A stretch of 64,000 nt of DNA from Telmatactis stephensoni (Eukaryota > Cnidaria > Anthozoa > Actiniaria > Isophelliidae): assembly GCA_029948255.1 (NCBI GenBank), contig JALIZF010000995.1:1-64000 (forward strand). The letters are read 5' to 3'. Below the pieces are notes generated by a model. The model had not been told where the DNA came from. It did no database searches and saw only the letters and a list, made by a program, of their open reading frames with translations. A program made the position numbers and the translations under genes. Below, in pieces: positions 9,100-17,651 of the stretch (its first letter is position 1; each line of letters starts with the position of its first letter).

Positions 9100-9670
9100 T
9101 GTTTGCTATTCAAGTTGGGTTACGTCGTAGTAGTATAAGTACTGTATATAGTAGTATAAGTACAATATACTGCATTTTGGCACTTTAAGTCAGTCGAATA
9201 ACCTCTAAAGATGGCTCATTTTTAAATAAAGATATTTAGATTTTCACTATTAAACTTGTTTACCGTCTACAAGCAAGACGGTGTGATGCTGACAGTTATG
9301 AATATTTTTTAATACAGATTGTCAGTAGTTTCTTTTGAAGCATTAACTCTTGGCTAAAAGGTGATTAGAAAGAAATATTCCAAATAGATACTAGTAGACC
9401 TAATGCACATGAAGTCAATAAAAACAGCTTGGACTTTTAATATCTTGTATATTTTAACGGCGACATAGCAATGTGTAAAATTTCAACTCTACATAAAATT
9501 GTTTAGTGCCCGAACTTTCATAGAAATACGCTATGTGAAAAGACGTCATAGAAACATCTACTTTCACTAGAAATAAAGGAATATTATTAACAACATTTAA
9601 TTATTGGTTTTCTAGAAAAGGAAGGCACATATTAAAGGAATTACTAGCAAAATAAACGACTTCCGGTTGT
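9100..9670. other. No gene seen
   Basis: AT-rich, no long open frame and no recognised domain; a short doubled AGTAGTATAAGTAC motif occurs near 9125-9165. Confidence 0.6.
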
Positions 9671-10025
9671 AGCCTCGTTTTCATGTTCATATAAATCATC
9701 GATTTTTTAGCTGTTTTTCAAATCCAGATTTAGTGATCTTCGCATGCTCAGATTTTTGCCGATTTTTGATATGATGTTCAAGAGAGTATCTCCAAGGATA
9801 TTATGAAGAAAAACCTTCTGTTGCAATTAGTTACAGACTGAGTTCTAATTTTACTGAACTAGTCTAACATGTTGGTAGGGGGGAATTTCAAATTATCAAC
9901 GTCTAAAAACCAAACACCTAAAAAAAAGAACACATTAACAATCTTCAGTTTTAATATTACACAATAAGTTAGTTTATAGTCAGCATCAGTTATATGTTAT
10001 AAGTATCGTCGATTAGCCTGGTGAT

Positions 10026-12020
10026 TCACAAATTAGTAAAGATGGCGGGCCAACCATTCAGATGTTTCTCACTTTGCATAGAGTAGATTGCATATGACTC
10101 TGAAAAGAACAATGGATGTGCTTGTATTCGACCATACAGCTCTGCATTGAAGTCAGCATTTTCTACTGTTAGGTAGGCTAGTTGTAATGATATTCACTGA
10201 TGTATTCCTTTTCTTACCTATGTGGTGAGTTGTGATTTCTTGGTCAATATTGGCTGCAACTGGTTTCATCTTTTTATCTGGAGACTTTAGTTGCGATTCC
10301 TCTTCAGCGGTGCTTCTTCTTTTGGAGCTGGTTGCTGTCTTCTTTTCTGGTTCTTCTTCAGTGCTTCTTCTTTTGGAGCTGGTTGCTGTCTTCTTTTCTG
10401 GTTCTTCTTCAGTGCTTTTTTTTTTGGAGCTTGTTGCCGTCTTTTTTTGTGACGACAAGGAATTGTCTTTGTCAGAATCATTTTCGCCGCGGGGCACTAC
10501 AACTGGCAGTTTTGGTGTTTCTAACTCCATGACCGGCATTCCTGATAGAGTCTTCTGTCGATTCCACGATGAAACAAGTTCAGTATTCTTCTTGTTTGGG
10601 CTGGTTATTCCTTGGGAACGATCGCTTTGAAAAGAGGTCATGTTGAAAATCAGAGTTGATGTTCCCTTCACTGCTGACAAATTTTTGAGTGTGATCTGAA
10701 AAAGAAGAAAGGGCTAATAATCATTCAGTCTTGACTTCAGTCACAGTGAAGTGTTCACTTGTTATGCGAGCTCTGGCCACATGCTCCCCAGGCAATCTTT
10801 TAGAACAGTGTGTAACAGCTTACAAGCAGTATAAAGCATATAGAAGGTTAGGGTTCGAATCCGTATAAATGGAATAAAATAATCCATCATTCAAACAAAA
10901 AACACTGCAAAGTGAGGAAATGTAGTGCAGTAAACGAATTAATCTGCTCTATAGATTGTCAGCACTTACTGAAACTTCGTCTCCCCTTCTTGACGAAGAA
11001 ATGCCTGTGATTTCTTCGGTTAGATGGCCAGCTTTGGTCATGACCCGCTTGTCGTTGACCTTTATATAAAGTAACCCATCAACTTCTTTGATAAACCATG
11101 GCCCGGGAGGTGCTTTTTCTCCATTTCTCAAGGTATTCATCATTAAACCCGGAGTTCTAAATAACCACTGATGTACCTGAATAAAAACGTCAATAAATTA
11201 TACTGACCACGACTTATGTATTTTGAAAAATAGATGATACAGAACTGCTGAATGAGCGCCCAAACAAACACCACCAACCCTTTAAGGCGCTGTTACACGA
11301 TGCAATTTTTCTTGCAACTTGCAATGCAATGCTGACAAAAGCAGAACATTGCAAGTTGCTGGCAAGATGTCAGATGCTCGCAATTCTCTTTGCAACTCGC
11401 AACGCAACTCTTTCTTGACCGAAAAACCAGATATATCCGTGGTTACTACGTTCTGATTGGTCATTTGCGACAGGGATTGCATTGCAGGTTGCTGGACTGA
11501 TGTTACATGCTGCAACGTGCTTCGCAACGTTGCAAAAAGTAAAAACTCATTCGACTTTTTCTGCAACATTGCATTGCAAGTTGCAGAGAAGGGTGTTACA
11601 CGCGCAATCTCTTCTGCAACTTGCAACGCAACGGCGTTGCATTGCAAGTTGCAAGAAAAATTGCACCGTGTAACAGCGCCTTTAGAGTTAAAAGTCAGTG
11701 AAAACTCTGCTGAGACGTACTAGTAGATTTTTTGTTGAAGATCAGAGGTCTGATGATGTGGTTCACTACAATAAATAAATACAAACTTAGACAAAATTTC
11801 AACTCTGATTTGTTAACTTACAGAGCGGAGACGCGCGCAATACTGATTGAACAAAATTGAAATGCAAAGATATAATGTTATGCCAAAAAATTACTCAAAA
11901 CTAAAGAAAATATCCTTTGAAACATTTTTATATCAATAAGATTTCAATTACTTACAGATTTGGTGAAGAAATCCCAGGAATATTGAAAAGCTTTGCTTTG
12001 CAGAAAAGGGCTTGCCTGAA
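10026..12020 (-). CDS. 3' exons of an unrecognised multi-exon gene
   Basis: Four exons join in frame. Exon 10026-10099 (last, ends in TGA) follows a TTCTTTTCAG acceptor. Exon 10218-10695 lies between a TTCTTTTTCAG acceptor and a GTAAGA donor. Exon 10970-11176 ends at a GTAAGT donor. The last exon found ends at 11956 with GTAAGT, and its upstream limit near 12020 is uncertain. Phases close at all three junctions. The product contains a compact stretch with GPWFIKEVDGLLYIKVND, then a long low-complexity segment with three 17-residue repeats built on KKTATSSKRRSTEEEPE. The basic/acidic character suggests a nuclear protein, but I do not recognise the family. Upstream exons were not found; the DIRS insertion may sit in one of its introns. 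Confidence 0.6.
10290..10445 (-). repeat. Three 51-bp coding tandem repeats
   Basis: Three copies of a 51-bp unit, each encoding about 17 residues rich in Lys, Arg, Ser, Thr and Glu, lie inside the second-last exon found. The unit length is a multiple of three and the frame stays open. Confidence 0.85.
11285..11681. mobile_element. MITE with TTA target duplication
   Basis: The terminal inverted repeat begins AGGCGCTGTTACACG and continues through GCAA-rich steps (TTGCAACTTGCAATGCAA). The right end is its reverse complement. TTA flanks both sides (11282-11284 and 11682-11684). A 3-bp TWA duplication with such ends fits PIF/Harbinger-derived MITEs. It lies inside an intron of the minus-strand gene and holds no credible ORF. 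Confidence 0.8.
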
Positions 12021-12196
12021 CTTGCCCGAAAACTACTACATAGCAACATAAAAGTGCTTACGAAGCCTTGGTAACGAAATACGCGTCATTTTAACAAATA
12101 TGGCTTGACTTTCCAAATATAGCTAGGCCCTTACACAGGAAGTCCAATATTATCTTAAAAAACAAAATGGCGGACGTAACGTGTAGTAAAACAGTA

Positions 12197-12590
12197 TCCT
12201 GGAAAATTTAAAATTAAACAAGAGGTACACTTACCTTGCAGGATAATTGTAATTCTCTGAGTGTACATGGAGCAATTATGACCTCATTATGCGATCCTTA
12301 ATTGCGCATGCGCAGCAGCCCACTATTCAAAGATCCATTGTTATGGAAATCAATTTGTATAAAAAGGTAGCAACCCGGATAACCGTCCTCTTCTTCTTGA
12401 GTGCCCCCTGTAGGTAATCTTTTGTCGACGATTAAATGAATGGGAGGGACATGTATTTTTTTTTTTTTAGATGAAAAAAAGCAAAAAACCAAAGGGAGGG
12501 TAGATGAGGTCATAATTGCTCCATGTACACTCAGAGAATTACAATTATCCTGCAAGGTAAGTTACCTCTTGTCTAATTTTCAATTCTCCT
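12197..12590. mobile_element. Foldback unit carrying a DIRS promoter end
   Basis: Arms 12197-12290 and 12505-12590 are inverted copies of each other (sharing GGATAATTGTAATTCTCTGA and GTGTACATGGAGCAATTATG). Between them, 12281-12400 matches the reverse complement of the right end of the DIRS element (TATA box, NRF1-like site, inner end of the ITR). About 100 bp of unrelated T/A-rich sequence follows. The arms meet the DIRS-derived part at ATTATGACCTCAT, which is the core of the DIRS terminal repeat. It directly abuts the left end of DIRS copy 2. Confidence 0.7.
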
Positions 12591-12709
12591 CATCTATACT
12601 CCGCATTATGACCTCATTATGCCCTCTTCAAAGCAGAGGTGACAAAAGAAACAATAGACACGTGTGCACACTGTCACACTTAATTGGGTTTATTAACCTT
12701 TCTCTTAAA

Positions 12710-13819
12710 TCACGACAAAATCATTTGCTCAATAGATACACTCGAAGGTGGACACCTTTTATAGAATTTCGAGAATGTATTCTCGTTGGACCAATTGCCT
12801 AACTTTAAGATATCGCTAATTGATGCACCATTGAGAAAGGCTTTAGATGTAGCTGCGCTACAGGTGCTGTGAGCTGTGTATTTCTGCACATCAATACCAG
12901 CTGTTTCCAAAACTTGTTTAATCCATCGAGCTAGAGTGCTAGACGTAACGCTCTTGTGAGGCTTGCAATATGAAATAAATAACTGAGTACAGCCATTTCT
13001 TAGTGCTTCTGTTCTCTTAATATATTCTAATAAATGCAAACGAGGACAAAGAGGGCAGTTGTCTCGTAGTGCAGGAAAAACGACGTTTACACTCTCATGG
13101 CCTGGTCGAGTAGTTTTAAGCCTATCACTGACAACAAAAATTATCTTATCTTCTTGAATTTTCATATTGGTGACATTTAATGCCTGCAAAGTTTGACCTC
13201 TTTGGGCTGATGCTAAGGCCAATAAAGTCACTAATTTCAGTGAAAGGTTTTTCAGAGTGAGTTCATTCACAGGAAACAGTCCTCTAAGGTATTGAGTCAC
13301 CTGATTCACGTCCCACGTGTCATTATATTTCGGACGAGGAGGATTCACTTGGAAAATACCTTTCATGAAACGAGACACTAGATGGTGCGAACCTAAATCT
13401 CGACCAGAAATAGATTTGATAGTAGCTGATATAGCTGATCTATATGTATTAACTGTATTGTAAGATTTGCCTTGATCAAAAATAGTCAACAGAAAGTCAA
13501 TAAGCACCGTTACAGGGGCTTGAATGATATCAACCTTGAGTTGATCACACCAGCTGACCCACATGCTCCATGGTTTGCTGTATTGCTTGCCTGTTCCATG
13601 AGTCCAAGACTTGGTGATAATTTCGGCAGCCCTTGCTGAAAGGCCTTGGCTTGTGAGGGCTGACCTGATATAGGCCAAGCGGCCAGGCGCATCTGATTGC
13701 GGAGAGGGTGCAGGCGGCCGTTGTGGTTCAATCTCAGCAGGTTGTTCCATTGGGGGAGCAGGACAGGACGATCTGTTAGAAGGCTTAAGAGCACTGGATA
13801 CCACGCTTGGGTTTTCCAC
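12710..13819 (-). CDS. DIRS tyrosine recombinase (copy 2), catalytic Arg replaced by Cys
   Basis: Same 369-codon frame as copy 1 except that the HxxR motif reads HSTC: codon 12860-12862 is TGT in place of CGT, a C-to-T change at a CpG. The histidine, GNW tryptophan and the tyrosine nucleophile are kept. The arginine of this box contacts the scissile phosphate in all tyrosine recombinases, so the product should be inactive. The frame is otherwise open; like copy 1 it begins without an ATG. Confidence 0.88.
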   Translation of the reverse strand: MENPSVVSSALKPSNRSSCPAPPMEQPAEIEPQRPPAPSPQSDAPGRLAYIRSALTSQGLSARAAEIITKSWTHGTGKQYSKPWSMWVSWCDQLKVDIIQAPVTVLIDFLLTIFDQGKSYNTVNTYRSAISATIKSISGRDLGSHHLVSRFMKGIFQVNPPRPKYNDTWDVNQVTQYLRGLFPVNELTLKNLSLKLVTLLALASAQRGQTLQALNVTNMKIQEDKIIFVVSDRLKTTRPGHESVNVVFPALRDNCPLCPRLHLLEYIKRTEALRNGCTQLFISYCKPHKSVTSSTLARWIKQVLETAGIDVQKYTAHSTCSAATSKAFLNGASISDILKLGNWSNENTFSKFYKRCPPSSVSIEQMILS

Positions 13820-15519
13820 ACTGGTGCAATCAGCAAAAGTTGAGCCTGATCTTCTTGGACTTTTGATAATGCTTTGGAGATCACACTAAATGGAGGGAAA
13901 GCATAACACACTAAGTTATGCCACGAAAAAGAGAATGCATTGGTTGCCCAGGCCCCTGGGTCAGGGTGCCAGGAGACATAGCGCTCAAGTTTGGCATTCA
14001 GGCGAGAAGCAAAAAGGTCGATCTCGGGCCAGAAAACTCGCTGGCTGACCCATGTAAACACAGTCGGATGCAGACTCCACTCTGTTCTGTCATTAAAATG
14101 ACGAGAACCAAAATCCGCACTACTATTGCACTCGCCAGGAATATGTTGGGCAGTTAAAGAAATTCGGCGCTGCATGCACCATGACCAAATCTCTCGAGCT
14201 AGGTTGTTGAGCAGTGGGGAATGCATGCCCCCCATTTTATTGAGATATCCCACTGCTGTGGTATTATCACTCTTAAGGCACACATTGGCATCATTGTCAG
14301 CATAGCATTTTAAGGCGAAAAAAGCTGCTAACAACTCCAGATAGTTGATATGAAATTCACACTCGTCAGGTGTCCAGTGGCCACCCGAGGTCTGACCATT
14401 GTAGCTAGCACCCCAACCCAGCAGGCTAGCATCCGATTCAATAGTATGGGTAAATGGGGGATCCCTTATAGGTCTACCATTGAAAACCCGGATATTATCG
14501 ATAACCCAGGATAAATCTTGGCGGGCTAAGGGAGAAAGTACGACGGTATCGTCGTAGCGCGCTCCTAGGGATATATCGGACGACTTGCATGCTTCAACTG
14601 ATCTGTAAAAAAGTTGCAGATACTTCACAGCTGGGAAGGCAGATACTAAATTCCCGGACACCTGCGCCACCTCCCTTATGGTCGGCTCAGTTGTATTGAG
14701 AAGTCTCCTGCAGACTCGGACAATTTTATCAACTTTTTCCTCCGGTAATGTCAACGTGTAACTTGTAGAATCAATTTGAAATCCAAGAAAAGAAATGGTC
14801 CTTGACGGGTCAAGGTGGGATTTACCGTAGTTGATTTGAAAACCCAGATCTGAGAGCAGACTAGAAACCTGCCGTGTGTGTTCACTGCACTGGTGCGCTG
14901 ACAATGCAACAATGAGAGTATCATCTATATAATAAGTAGTTCGAATTCCTTGAGCTCTCAGTAGGGCGTAAACAGGCTTTAAAATTTTGGTAAATGTCCT
15001 TGGGGCTAAACTATATCCAAAAGGGAGACAAACAAACTCGTAAAGACGATTTTGCCATAAAAATCGCAAATATTTACGATCGTCGTAGTGAATAGGAATG
15101 CTGAAATAAGCATCCTTCAGATCAATAGAAGCCATGAAATCGTCACGAATCAATTGTCTCGCGAATTCTATAGTTTCCATTTTAAAGCGTGCCTTACAAA
15201 CCCATTCATTAAGAGGTTTAAGGTTGATCACCGGTCTCAAATCACCTGTTTTCTTAGGGACAACAAAAATATTTGAAATAAATTCTTTAGAGCAATGCTC
15301 AACTTCAACAATGGCTCCTTTGGAGAGCAATTTCGAAACTTCACTCGAAATGGCAGTTTTTTGCTCGTCATCAAATCTTGGAGGGATGGGAAATACATCC
15401 TGTCTCGGCTGCGACACAAATTCCAGCCGATACCCTTGGATGGTTTCAATGATCCAAGGATCTGAGGTGATTTGTTTCCATTGATCAACATAGTTTGCTA
15501 AATTACCGGTGCAACTCAC
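13510..15519 (-). CDS. DIRS reverse transcriptase / RNase H / methyltransferase-like (copy 2), 5' part cut off by frameshift
   Basis: 669 codons with the same RT (YYIDD), RNase H and methyltransferase-like boxes as copy 1. The frame cannot be entered from the upstream ~100 codons because of the extra base near 15546, and its first possible start is a GTG. Compared with copy 1 one histidine is deleted just before the RDDFMASIDLKDA box, and Ser is replaced by Leu two residues after the IVA following YIDD. The core motifs remain intact, so only expression, not the fold, seems damaged. Confidence 0.85.
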   Translation of the reverse strand: MSCTGNLANYVDQWKQITSDPWIIETIQGYRLEFVSQPRQDVFPIPPRFDDEQKTAISSEVSKLLSKGAIVEVEHCSKEFISNIFVVPKKTGDLRPVINLKPLNEWVCKARFKMETIEFARQLIRDDFMASIDLKDAYFSIPIHYDDRKYLRFLWQNRLYEFVCLPFGYSLAPRTFTKILKPVYALLRAQGIRTTYYIDDTLIVALSAHQCSEHTRQVSSLLSDLGFQINYGKSHLDPSRTISFLGFQIDSTSYTLTLPEEKVDKIVRVCRRLLNTTEPTIREVAQVSGNLVSAFPAVKYLQLFYRSVEACKSSDISLGARYDDTVVLSPLARQDLSWVIDNIRVFNGRPIRDPPFTHTIESDASLLGWGASYNGQTSGGHWTPDECEFHINYLELLAAFFALKCYADNDANVCLKSDNTTAVGYLNKMGGMHSPLLNNLAREIWSWCMQRRISLTAQHIPGECNSSADFGSRHFNDRTEWSLHPTVFTWVSQRVFWPEIDLFASRLNAKLERYVSWHPDPGAWATNAFSFSWHNLVCYAFPPFSVISKALSKVQEDQAQLLLIAPVWKTQAWYPVLLSLLTDRPVLLPQWNNLLRLNHNGRLHPLRNQMRLAAWPISGQPSQAKAFQQGLPKLSPSLGLMEQASNTANHGACGSAGVINSRLISFKPL

Positions 15520-15817
15520 ATGATTTAGGTCGTGGTTTTGGAGTTGGTTTGCTGAGACTTGGTCTGGTCTCCTTTCTTGGAATACGTCTGGTTCCTGGAT
15601 TGGTCTCTTGAACTGTAGTTCTTGTAGCCGTATCCTGGATTTCTCTGCCGCGGAGCTTGATATCTGTCCCGTAAAAAAGTACGCGAGCTATCGCTCCTGC
15701 GGCGAAAGTGCTTACTCGGCGTTTTTGTCGACGTAGTGCTGGAAGGCTTGAAGACCTTGGAAGTAATTTTGTTGGCTTTGGCGATTTCGTCAACATGTTT
15801 CGCCAGATCGTCGCCAA
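15503..15817 (-). pseudogene. Detached 5' segment of the copy 2 RT frame
   Basis: 104 codons equal to the beginning of the copy 1 RT frame, ending at a premature stop created by the extra base near 15546. Confidence 0.75.
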
Positions 15818-16781
15818 AAAGCGATTGTGTTACAGGTGTAGACTGAAGGCAAAGAGCCTGAAAACTCTTACTCAACTCAGGTTTGAGGTTTTCACGTCGC
15901 TTGAGAGACGTTTGGTAGCAAGCATTACCAAGGAAAGTCAGAGAGTCTGACAACACACCCAACAGCTCCTTGGGCTTCGGCTGAGTGTTGTTCTTTTTGG
16001 ACTGAATAATATCGTCAGCCATTTGTGCCAAAGCTTGACTAGCTTTTACAATCGACTTCTGTATTTCTTGCATCCCGAGATCACGTAGTTTTGACGCACG
16101 TGGCAATTCGCTCCAGAGCGCTTGGTTGACTTTAGGAATGCAAACAAGCGGGCAATTTTCGGGTGTTTTATACTTCTCGCCAATGGCTTTCATTTTTTCT
16201 TCAATGGGTTTTTTGGTAAATGCATCAGTGATTCTGGTGGCAAGCGAGTTGCTAATTTTAGGACCGACGTCTTCTGAGTCAAAAACTGATGGAGGCAAAT
16301 CCACCTCCTCGTCAGTACTTTCACCGGCATCCGTGCCTTCTGAACCAGAAGCTAGACTCAAAGTAGGATCAAATACTTCAGCCTGTGTAGTGCCGTGAAC
16401 TCTTGCAGAATTAAGCGAACTGCTTTCTGCAGAATATTCGTTTGTTTTACGTCTCTTAGCAGATTGGAGCGAACCGCTCTCTGCCTGGAAGCTTTCCTCC
16501 GAGATTTCATGGTGCTCGGTTCGGCGTTTTTTAGCCTTTTGTCGTACAGGGAGCGAACCGCTCTCTGAAGACTGTTGAGTGGCTTGGGCCTGAGACTTTA
16601 CAAGGCCAGCCAAATCTTCGATAGCCTTTGACATACGGTCTAAACCAAGGTTGTGGTGAAGTTCAGCAATGTCATATCGATCAAATGTTTCTTTTCGTCC
16701 TGGGACTGGCCCCACTGAAGGTTCTTGTTCTTCGGCAAGAAGTTTCTCCTCGGTTTCGTCTCGTTCGGGACTTGAGGACAT
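15525..16781 (-). CDS. DIRS gag-like protein (copy 2), altered C-terminus
   Basis: 418 codons from the same ATG context as copy 1, nearly identical until the one-base insertion near 15546, after which the last residues differ and the frame stops slightly earlier. The third ESGSL repeat reads ESSSL here. Function would be as for copy 1 (inferred). Confidence 0.8.
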   Translation of the reverse strand: MSSSPERDETEEKLLAEEQEPSVGPVPGRKETFDRYDIAELHHNLGLDRMSKAIEDLAGLVKSQAQATQQSSESGSLPVRQKAKKRRTEHHEISEESFQAESGSLQSAKRRKTNEYSAESSSLNSARVHGTTQAEVFDPTLSLASGSEGTDAGESTDEEVDLPPSVFDSEDVGPKISNSLATRITDAFTKKPIEEKMKAIGEKYKTPENCPLVCIPKVNQALWSELPRASKLRDLGMQEIQKSIVKASQALAQMADDIIQSKKNNTQPKPKELLGVLSDSLTFLGNACYQTSLKRRENLKPELSKSFQALCLQSTPVTQSLFGDDLAKHVDEIAKANKITSKVFKPSSTTSTKTPSKHFRRRSDSSRTFLRDRYQAPRQRNPGYGYKNYSSRDQSRNQTYSKKGDQTKSQQTNSKTTT

Positions 16782-17066
16782 GGTTGCTTTTAAGACTTGT
16801 AAATTCCGGTCTCTCTGTCAAAACCAATAGAGTCAATAAAAAGATAATATACGTTAACCTGTGGCTAACAGTAAATGTAAACGAAGAAAACCAGTGAATT
16901 CAAAGTCACCAAGTGACGTACTGGCTAAGAAGTGGGCTTACCTGACTAGCTCAGTGCACGAAAAAAGAAGAGGACGGTTATCCGGGTTGCTACCTTTTTA
17001 TACAAATTGATTTCCATAACAATGGATCTTTGAATAGTGGGCTGCTGCGCATGCGCGATTAAGGAT

Positions 17067-17101
17067 CGCATAATGAGGTCATAATGCGGAATGTATACGA
17101 A
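17067..17101 (-). repeat. Right inverted terminal repeat of DIRS copy 2
   Basis: Identical to 4481-4515. The partner at 12589-12623 matches over the inner 23 bp with one mismatch but not over the outer 12. Confidence 0.88.
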
Positions 17102-17104
17102 GAG

Positions 17105-17650
17105 AATTCTTCTTAAATATCGAGAACTGTAACTGGAAAACAAATATAATGAATTGGGAAATGTACTCAGTTTGAAGGTAAATATTGAACCTTGTTGATT
17201 TTGAAGGAAAACTCAAAAAGGGCTAATTTGGGCTTTCTGCGATGTAATTTTGTCTGGCCATTTTGAAATTCGATTTCAAAGTTTTGAGGTTTTGGTAAGT
17301 TAATTCAAGAATTCTATTTGAAATTACTAAATTCCAAATTTCGAAATTCGATAATTTACGAGTTTGGAGAATAATTTCCAAGTTTTAAAATTCCAGGAAC
17401 TCGAAATTCCAAAATTAACTTTCTGATTTTCAGATTAGACATTTCCCATTTAGCGGAATAGGTAAATTATATTCCAGACACTAGTCCGTTCTCGTCATAT
17501 ACTCTGTCTTTAGTCAAATTCCCCTCCCCTCCTAGCAATAGAGTCCGATTACCCACATATGATTAATAATAATGAATGCTCCCTAACATCAGGCTCAGCT
17601 ATCATGGCAATTTTTAATGTCTCGAAATATTTCCTTTCCTTTTTTATTTA
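17105..17650. other. AT-rich, no gene seen
   Basis: Repetitive AAATTCGAAATTC-like steps at 17250-17450; no credible ORF. Confidence 0.6.
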
Positions 17651-17651
17651 A

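Larger units (their letters stand above)
7184..9864. mobile_element. Candidate TIR element enclosing the PIN-CXC pseudogene
   Basis: About 190 bp at 7184-7385 matches the reverse complement of 9671-9864 in patches kept in the same order: CAGTAA..TTAG, GTAACTAATTGCAACAGAAG, CATATCAAAAATCGGCAAAA, GCGAAG and AAAACGAGGCT. The two arms face each other across 2.3 kb, and the only coding relic between them is the PIN-CXC pseudogene. I could not define a target-site duplication. Either this is one old DNA transposon or two solo MITEs of one family happen to flank the pseudogene. Confidence 0.5.
12589..17101 (-). mobile_element. DIRS-type retrotransposon, copy 2 (inactivated)
   Basis: Collinear with copy 1 at about 99 percent identity over 4.5 kb. 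The right end (17067-17101) is identical to that of copy 1, but the first 12 bp of the left end are divergent (CTCATCTATACT instead of TTCGTATACATT). Differences that matter: one base added near 15546 in the gag/RT overlap, a 3-bp deletion in the RT at about 15149 (a His codon), and a CGT to TGT change in the recombinase HxxR box. Flanks differ from copy 1, so this is a separate insertion, not a segmental duplication. Confidence 0.92.

Noticed and set aside
8898..9113. Minus-strand ORF opposite the CXC cluster
   Set aside because: Antisense shadow; the cysteine spacing on the plus strand is the conserved signal.
10838..10862. GGGTTCGAATCC resembling a tRNA T-arm / B box
   Set aside because: No A box, acceptor stem or anticodon arm can be placed upstream; treated as chance or SINE debris.
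11282..11723. Cys/Ala/Gln-rich ORFs on both strands
   Set aside because: They translate the self-complementary GCAA-rich MITE.
1..17101. The two DIRS copies as ends of one segmental duplication
   Set aside because: Sequences outside the element ends differ at both copies, so they are separate insertions.
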